From: Stichopus chloronotus
Taxonomy: Eukaryota; Echinodermata; Holothuroidea; Aspidochirotida; Stichopodidae
Direction of reading: 5' to 3'
Assembly: GCA_021234535.1 (NCBI GenBank)
Contig: CM037836.1
Coordinates: forward strand, 25,472,769-25,536,768
Length of the DNA: 64,000 nt
Numbering within the stretch: position 1 is the stretch's first letter; every line of letters starts with the position of its first letter. This document shows, in pieces, positions 59,401-64,000 of the stretch. Made by a program: the position numbers and the translations under genes. Under the pieces are notes generated by a model. The model was not told the origin of the DNA. It worked only from the letters and a program-made list of their open reading frames with translations, and ran no database searches.

Positions 59401-62400
59401 CGCGTTCACACTACAACGATATCGGATCGGACTACGATCCGATTTTTTTTATTTTTAGTAAATATCTTCTCCATCTCTGATCGGAAAGAACCAAAAATTT
59501 GTCAACTTGTGTAAAGATATGATTTGTACCAGAGGACTATGAAAATTAAATGTTATCTAATTATTTCGTGACGTCACACCGACAGACAGCTTTTATCGGA
59601 CACTTGTAGTCCGATAAAAGCAGTTACAGTTGCCCACAATATATACTGTGTTTTATCTGGTCACAATATCTTGTCATTGTCCAGGGTGCATACTGTGTAA
59701 TTAGTATGAGCTCTCCATATTCATGCCTGCTCGACAAATTCTAGTCTTAACAATTATTTGATTAAAAAAAAAGGAGAAAAAAGAAGAAAGCCTGAGTCAA
59801 GGCTAGTAACTTGCTGTACTGAGTGTTGCACTGTTCATTGTTTTGGGATAGTTGAGGTAAATATCTGCAATTCTGCAAAGTACTGCCATCATCAATGCAT
59901 TTCTGAAGAGAATTAGTGTGACGTTACAACCAATTGTGTGTATATGTACTGTATGGCTGCCATGGAACTGTGTGCTTGTAGATCTTTATCCCAAGAAAAA
60001 ACTTGTGACTATAGCTTACAAAGGTCACAGTTAAGTGATCCAGGGATGAATTAATTTACAAAAACAGGAAGATCATACAAGAGGGCTCCCGTTTGTCTCT
60101 CTGCTATTGTTTTACACCAATGTTGAGACTGTTCCAAGTTTCCATAGCATGCTATTGGCTTACTGTATGTATGATGTTTGTGATAATGAAGGCCATGTTC
60201 TCTGGTTTTAAATCATTATGAGCAGGCTTGTTTACCAGTTTATTGGATTTAAAGTCCAAGTCTGTAATTTTATGGCTTTATATGCAACACTTAAGAGATG
60301 AATTTACAAAAGATAGATGTTCAGGTGGTACTGTACTTCCTTCTGAAATTAAGGTACTCTACTGTACTGTGGTTTGACTGAGACTGACTGAATACTCTTG
60401 AAGGTACCAGAGACAAAGACATTCAAGCTGGACTGTTTCAGTAATTCTGTTTTATTTTTATACTGTTCAAGGTGGAGGTGTGTGCTAGACACTCCTGTGA
60501 GCACACACGTATGTGCAGTACAGCAAACAGGGCACAGTATCCCCGCATCATTGAAAATAAGCACATAGTTCTCAGTGTACAGTATGTCATATCAGGTGCT
60601 GTTTGTGAATTTGTTCATACTAAATTTGATGAAAACTTTGGGAAGTAAGTGCATCGTTTGAAAGGTTTCATTGAGCACCCACTAGCACATCAACATTAAG
60701 TGAAGATTTGTATTTACACAGTACTTTACTGTATAAACCCAACTTCTCACTGAGGATAAGTTTGGAATTTTTTTCTCGGTCAATAATCTGGAGCAGGGTT
60801 TTCATCAGATGGTGTAAGTGCATTTCAGAATGGTGTTCAACAGTCAGAGCAAATGATTTAAGGAGGACGAGGTCCACTTTTTTTAAGAAAATTCTCACAA
60901 TATTTATGTGAAAAACATGGAAAAACTAACCTCTTTAAGAGATTTTGCTGAAATTTGAGTATCTTTCCTAGGGGGATTTCCTATGACACTATGTATTCCA
61001 TGTATATTTGTCATTAACACTGTGTTTTTGTTGGATAATTGGTACAGATTCCTCGATCACGTATACCGTAAATTCAACCGCCCGGTATCAGACGATGACT
61101 GGCTTTGGTGGTGCTTTCACAGACTCTGCCGGTTATAACATCTTAAACCTCAGTAAACCAGCTCAGGATAACTTACTCAAGTCGTACTTCCACCCTTCAG
61201 GTAAAGTACAAAAGTACAAGTCTTGACTTACTCTTTCCTTCTTTCTAGTAATTCAGTCACACTCGTTACATTTTGCATTGTAACTAGTTACTTCACTCCT
61301 TAGTTACCTGTCCTGACACAACAAGTGCACTCCTATATACAGTACTGTACTGTGCCATGAGTGCTGGTAACCTTTAACACAGCTTCTGTGTGTGTCCTGT
61401 GTGTTTTCTATCTTCTGATATCATTCAGTGGTGACTTCATCTGGTCTCCCTTGGCTTGTTGTTGATTGATGAACCAACTCTCGTACATACAGTACACTGC
61501 ACTTACCTAGAAGTAAAAAGCACCCAAGCAAAGTTAATTTCCTGCTTCTCCATATTCAGATGATTCTATCAAGCAATGAACTCTAAAAAAAAAGCATGCA
61601 GTATACAGTTGTATTGTTTAAGATGTTAGAAATTTGGTTACAAAAGTCAACAATTTGACTTGCTGTTTTAAAGCTGTCCCACAGTAAAGCAAGTTTTGTA
61701 CAGACCTTTGACCTTTGACCTGATTTGATTGTGGCATTGCCTTTAAGAGACAGAGACAGTCTGGATGTTTCAAATACTGTTTTCATATACTCTGTATATG
61801 TTTACATTTTTGTGAATTTTGATCTTTAAATTAATTGTATTTAAGTTTTGCTGTGTACCACAGAAGGGATTGTCATTTTCTGTTGCAGTGTAAAATTTCT
61901 TGTGAAGCTGTACTTAAACAAGGTTTCCCGTGGTCATGAACAACCTGAGACAATCATAGCGATTTGAAAAATTATTTCAAAGACTAAAAAACTCTTTCTG
62001 AAATTCAATGATATTGTGGGAAGTCCTGTAAAAGTCATAGGAATCTTCCCAAAGTGACATTGCCTCTTTATCTGGTAAAAATGCATTCTCACCCATAATA
62101 TCAAAACTTTATTATTGTTGTTACCTCATGTTGCTTTGGCTCTTGCTGTATTAGTTGAAACTTTTTGTAAAATCCCAGGACGAAGCTCACGGAAAGTCTT
62201 ACTGTAATTTGGTTTTGGAAAAGTCATGAAAATCGATTTCCTAGAAAGTGCAGGAACCCTGTTCAAACAAGTATGGCCGTGTCCCACAGAAAGCTTTTTT
62301 ATGCACTTAAATTACAGAGTATCCTACGGAAATGTAGAAGGGACATGCAAAAGAAAAAAACAGCCATCTGGACAAAATGACAATTTTCTTAAACTTGAGA

Positions 62401-63728
62401 TTTTGACAATTCAATGAACTTGTAAAAAAGACAAAAATCTATGAATTGCCATTTTGCATTTCGCCAAAAGAGCAAAATTCAGAAAACTGTCATTTTGCCA
62501 AATTAGACCAACTCGTCAAAATGACATAATTCAGAAAATTGTCATTTTGCCGAGTAAAAACATCTTGTGAAATGGCAAAACTCGGGAAACTGTCATTTTG
62601 TGTAGTCAGATCTTGTCAATTTTCAATTTTCCCATTTTAACGAGATGTCCAAACTCGGAAAAATGACAGTTTTCTGAATTTGTCCCATTTTGACGAGATG
62701 TTTCATCCCGGCCAAACGACAATTTTCGAAATTCGGCCCTTTTGCATTGTTGTAAATATGAAACAAACAAACAAGTTACCAATAGATGTGAATCATATCA
62801 ACTCAACTTTGAAAACAATGAAAGGGGAGTAAAAGTTAACAATTCAATACAAATACATTGTTACAGCAGCAATAGTACCCTACAGTCCATGCTAGTATGT
62901 ACTATACCTTTTGTGAGAGTCAGTACAGTACTTTAAAAAGCAAGTGCTCAAAACAGAGCCTCTTTCTCTTTCTCTAAGAAAATATGCTGCCCTATTCATG
63001 AGCAGGTGTACAGTAGGTGGGTGTATGTAGTACACAGAGGGATCCCTCCACTCAAATGTGATATATAGCCAATGTTTATGATACAGCCATCGTTTTGGTA
63101 AGGTACATTGGCCCTTATTGAGCAAGATAAGTAATCAATATCAAAGTGAAAGTTAGAAACTAGAACAATATGTCTATTTGCTTGTTATGGCTTCCACTTT
63201 CGACATTCTGGGCTAGGATTCTCAATGTTGGTCGTATTACTTGAAAACGTGGGAACTTTTGATGCGCCATGTCACAATTACACAATTGTTCAAAAGCCCT
63301 GCATACAGGTCACCATTGTGCTCTTGCACTTTAGTGGTGGTGCTTATTTTGATGCTATGATTGACCGACTAAATTGTCTTTATGTATCCCTATGTCATTG
63401 ATTACTCTATAAATCTTTGCATGGAGTTTTCAACATCACGAAAATTTGTCAGTATCCATTCAGTGACTGTGGTTTACAACTGTATCATTGGATTGTCTGA
63501 ATTAGGAGGTACAAGCAGACATAGATTCCGAGACAGATTTGTACATAACATTTAATATGGTGACATTGTTTTCATTTGCCTCTTCCTTTGCCAGGAATTG
63601 AATACACATTTGGCAGAGTGCCAATAGCCAGCTGCGACTTTTCTACGCGGGTGTACTCCTACGATGATAAAGTCGGGGATTTCTCTATGAAGCATTTCAA
63701 GTTAGTCGACGAAGACTTCAAGTACAAG
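53468..63728 (+). CDS. GBA1: Lysosomal glucosylceramidase (GH30), 5' part, cut by window end
   Basis: Coding exons: 53468-53552, 57200-57394, 61048-61200 and 63595-63728, with phases 1, 1, 1 and 0. They give 189 residues of a protein of about 530. The enzyme hydrolyses glucosylceramide to glucose and ceramide in the lysosome. Residues 1-28 are a signal peptide (LPLVFFLAAFSG core). The N-terminal four-cysteine knot is intact: Cys33, Cys46, Cys48 and Cys53 in YEC...FTCVCSAMYC. Then come YQTMTGFGGAFTDSAG (residues 107-122; human VKGFGGAMTDAA), LLKSYFHPSGIEYTFGRVP and IASCDFS (human MASCDFS). The two catalytic glutamates and the rest of the barrel lie beyond 63940. The human Asn19 sequon (CNATYC) is replaced by CSAMYC. 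Introns are large and filled with repeats. All splice sites are GT-AG. Confidence 0.93.
56649..56743 (+). other. Possible alternative terminal exon in GBA1 intron 1
   Basis: After a TTTCTAG acceptor the phase-1 frame continuing from the GBA1 signal-peptide exon stays open for about 32 codons, with a histidine cluster (GHHHIHHGD), and ends in TGA at 56741. If used, the transcript would encode a short secreted histidine-rich peptide. No independent support exists, and an open stretch this short can be chance. Confidence 0.2.
58240..58390. repeat. Palindromic AAATC/GATTT repeat
   Basis: Overlapping words TTTAAATCA, ATCGATTTAAG, AAAATCGTGATTTTAATCGA and their complements run through the stretch, so it can fold back on itself. 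Repeats with this TTTAAATCGATTTAAATCA vocabulary occur widely in animal genomes. It lies in GBA1 intron 2. Confidence 0.5.
59395..59640. mobile_element. Half of a TTAA-flanked hairpin-rich MITE
   Basis: TTAA at 59395-59398 is followed by GGCGCGTTCACACTACAAC, a terminus style of non-autonomous DNA transposons; TTAA is the piggyBac target. Two perfect hairpins follow: ATCGGATCG / CGATCCGAT at 59421-59443 (5-nt loop) and CTTTTATCGGAC / GTCCGATAAAAG at 59590-59620 (7-nt loop). The opposite end was not found nearby, so it may be truncated. It lies in GBA1 intron 2. Confidence 0.5.
61709..61721 (-). promoter_or_regulatory. Perfect DR1 nuclear receptor word
   Basis: TGACCTTTGACCT, extended on the left by another CTTTGACC-like half-site at 61705. 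It lies in GBA1 intron 3. Exact DR1 consensus on the minus strand; use in vivo is unknown. Confidence 0.35.
62370..62760. repeat. 52-bp minisatellite in inverted arms (GTCATTTTGCC word)
   Basis: Units starting AGAAAACTGTCATTTTGCC recur at 62481, 62533 and 62585, a 52-bp period. From about 62650 the reverse complement appears (GGAAAAATGACAGTTTTCTGAATTTG, then a second copy near 62717). The array therefore switches orientation near 62610 and can fold into a long hairpin. It lies in GBA1 intron 3. Confidence 0.68.
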
Positions 63729-64000
63729 GTAAAATAGACTGTGAAAAAAGAAAGAAAAAAAGAAAGACGGCAATACAAGATGGAAGAGATGTATCTGAAA
63801 TCAGAACGGACATATTTCAAATTCATAGTGTTGTACTTTATAATACTTTCACAGTGGTCAAATACTTTTGTGGGGGGAACTGAATCCATCTACAGCCTAC
63901 CCTTCAAAATGAAGATTTTTTTTTCCTCAAGAAATGCTTAGTAAGAACGTGTTTGCCGCAGAACTTGTCCGAGTATACTGAAAGGAGGAATGTGAAGGGT

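Overview
The window looks like nuclear DNA of an invertebrate deuterostome, most likely an echinoderm. The basis is indirect: spliced genes with GT-AG introns, AT-rich introns of 1-4 kb, many low-copy diverged transposons, and repeat styles (foldback-like elements built of short tandem units, and AGGTCA-bearing dispersed repeats) familiar from echinoderms. No bacterial, organellar, rRNA or CRISPR signal was seen.

Five protein genes can be supported. (1) 213-4177 (+): the last four exons of a conserved gene I do not recognise. (2) 16382-20422 (-): a complete three-exon secreted C-type lectin, assembled here from short exons; its first intron holds a Penelope-like element fragment and a decayed non-LTR retrotransposon. 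(3) 30138-35970 (+): PPCDC, the coenzyme A pathway decarboxylase, complete in five coding exons. (4) 42521-44431 (-): a FEM1B-type CUL2 substrate receptor with an uninterrupted coding exon. (5) 53468-63728 and beyond (+): the 5' part of lysosomal glucosylceramidase (GBA1 type), four exons, cut by the window end. PPCDC and FEM1B are convergent; FEM1B and GBA1 are divergent with about 9 kb between them. Nothing suggests the genes act in one pathway.

The rest is repeat-rich. 4.7-5.5 kb holds a degenerate GATC-rich repeat. A dispersed family carrying AGGTCA half-sites appears at 10.9-11.3, 31.9-32.2 and 45.6-45.9 kb. 22.0-23.3 kb has three diverged copies of a roughly 400-bp unit with a fourth at 51.7 kb. 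24.3-24.7 kb is the 3' part of a non-LTR element. 25.1-25.8 kb has an LTR-like or core-promoter-like stretch, directly followed by a candidate element with inverted termini and a hairpin-forming minisatellite (25813-27205). Related 16-bp-unit inverted elements lie at 29.6 and 41.6 kb, with similar architectures at 7.0 and 62.5 kb. A clean 212-bp MITE with an 8-bp target duplication lies at 52695-52906.

The most unusual global signal is a short word, TACTGTA/TACAGTA, scattered very densely through non-coding DNA of roughly 27-48 kb and 53-63 kb and sparse in 11-24 kb. All exon models are by eye from splice signals, phase and family resemblance, without any search.
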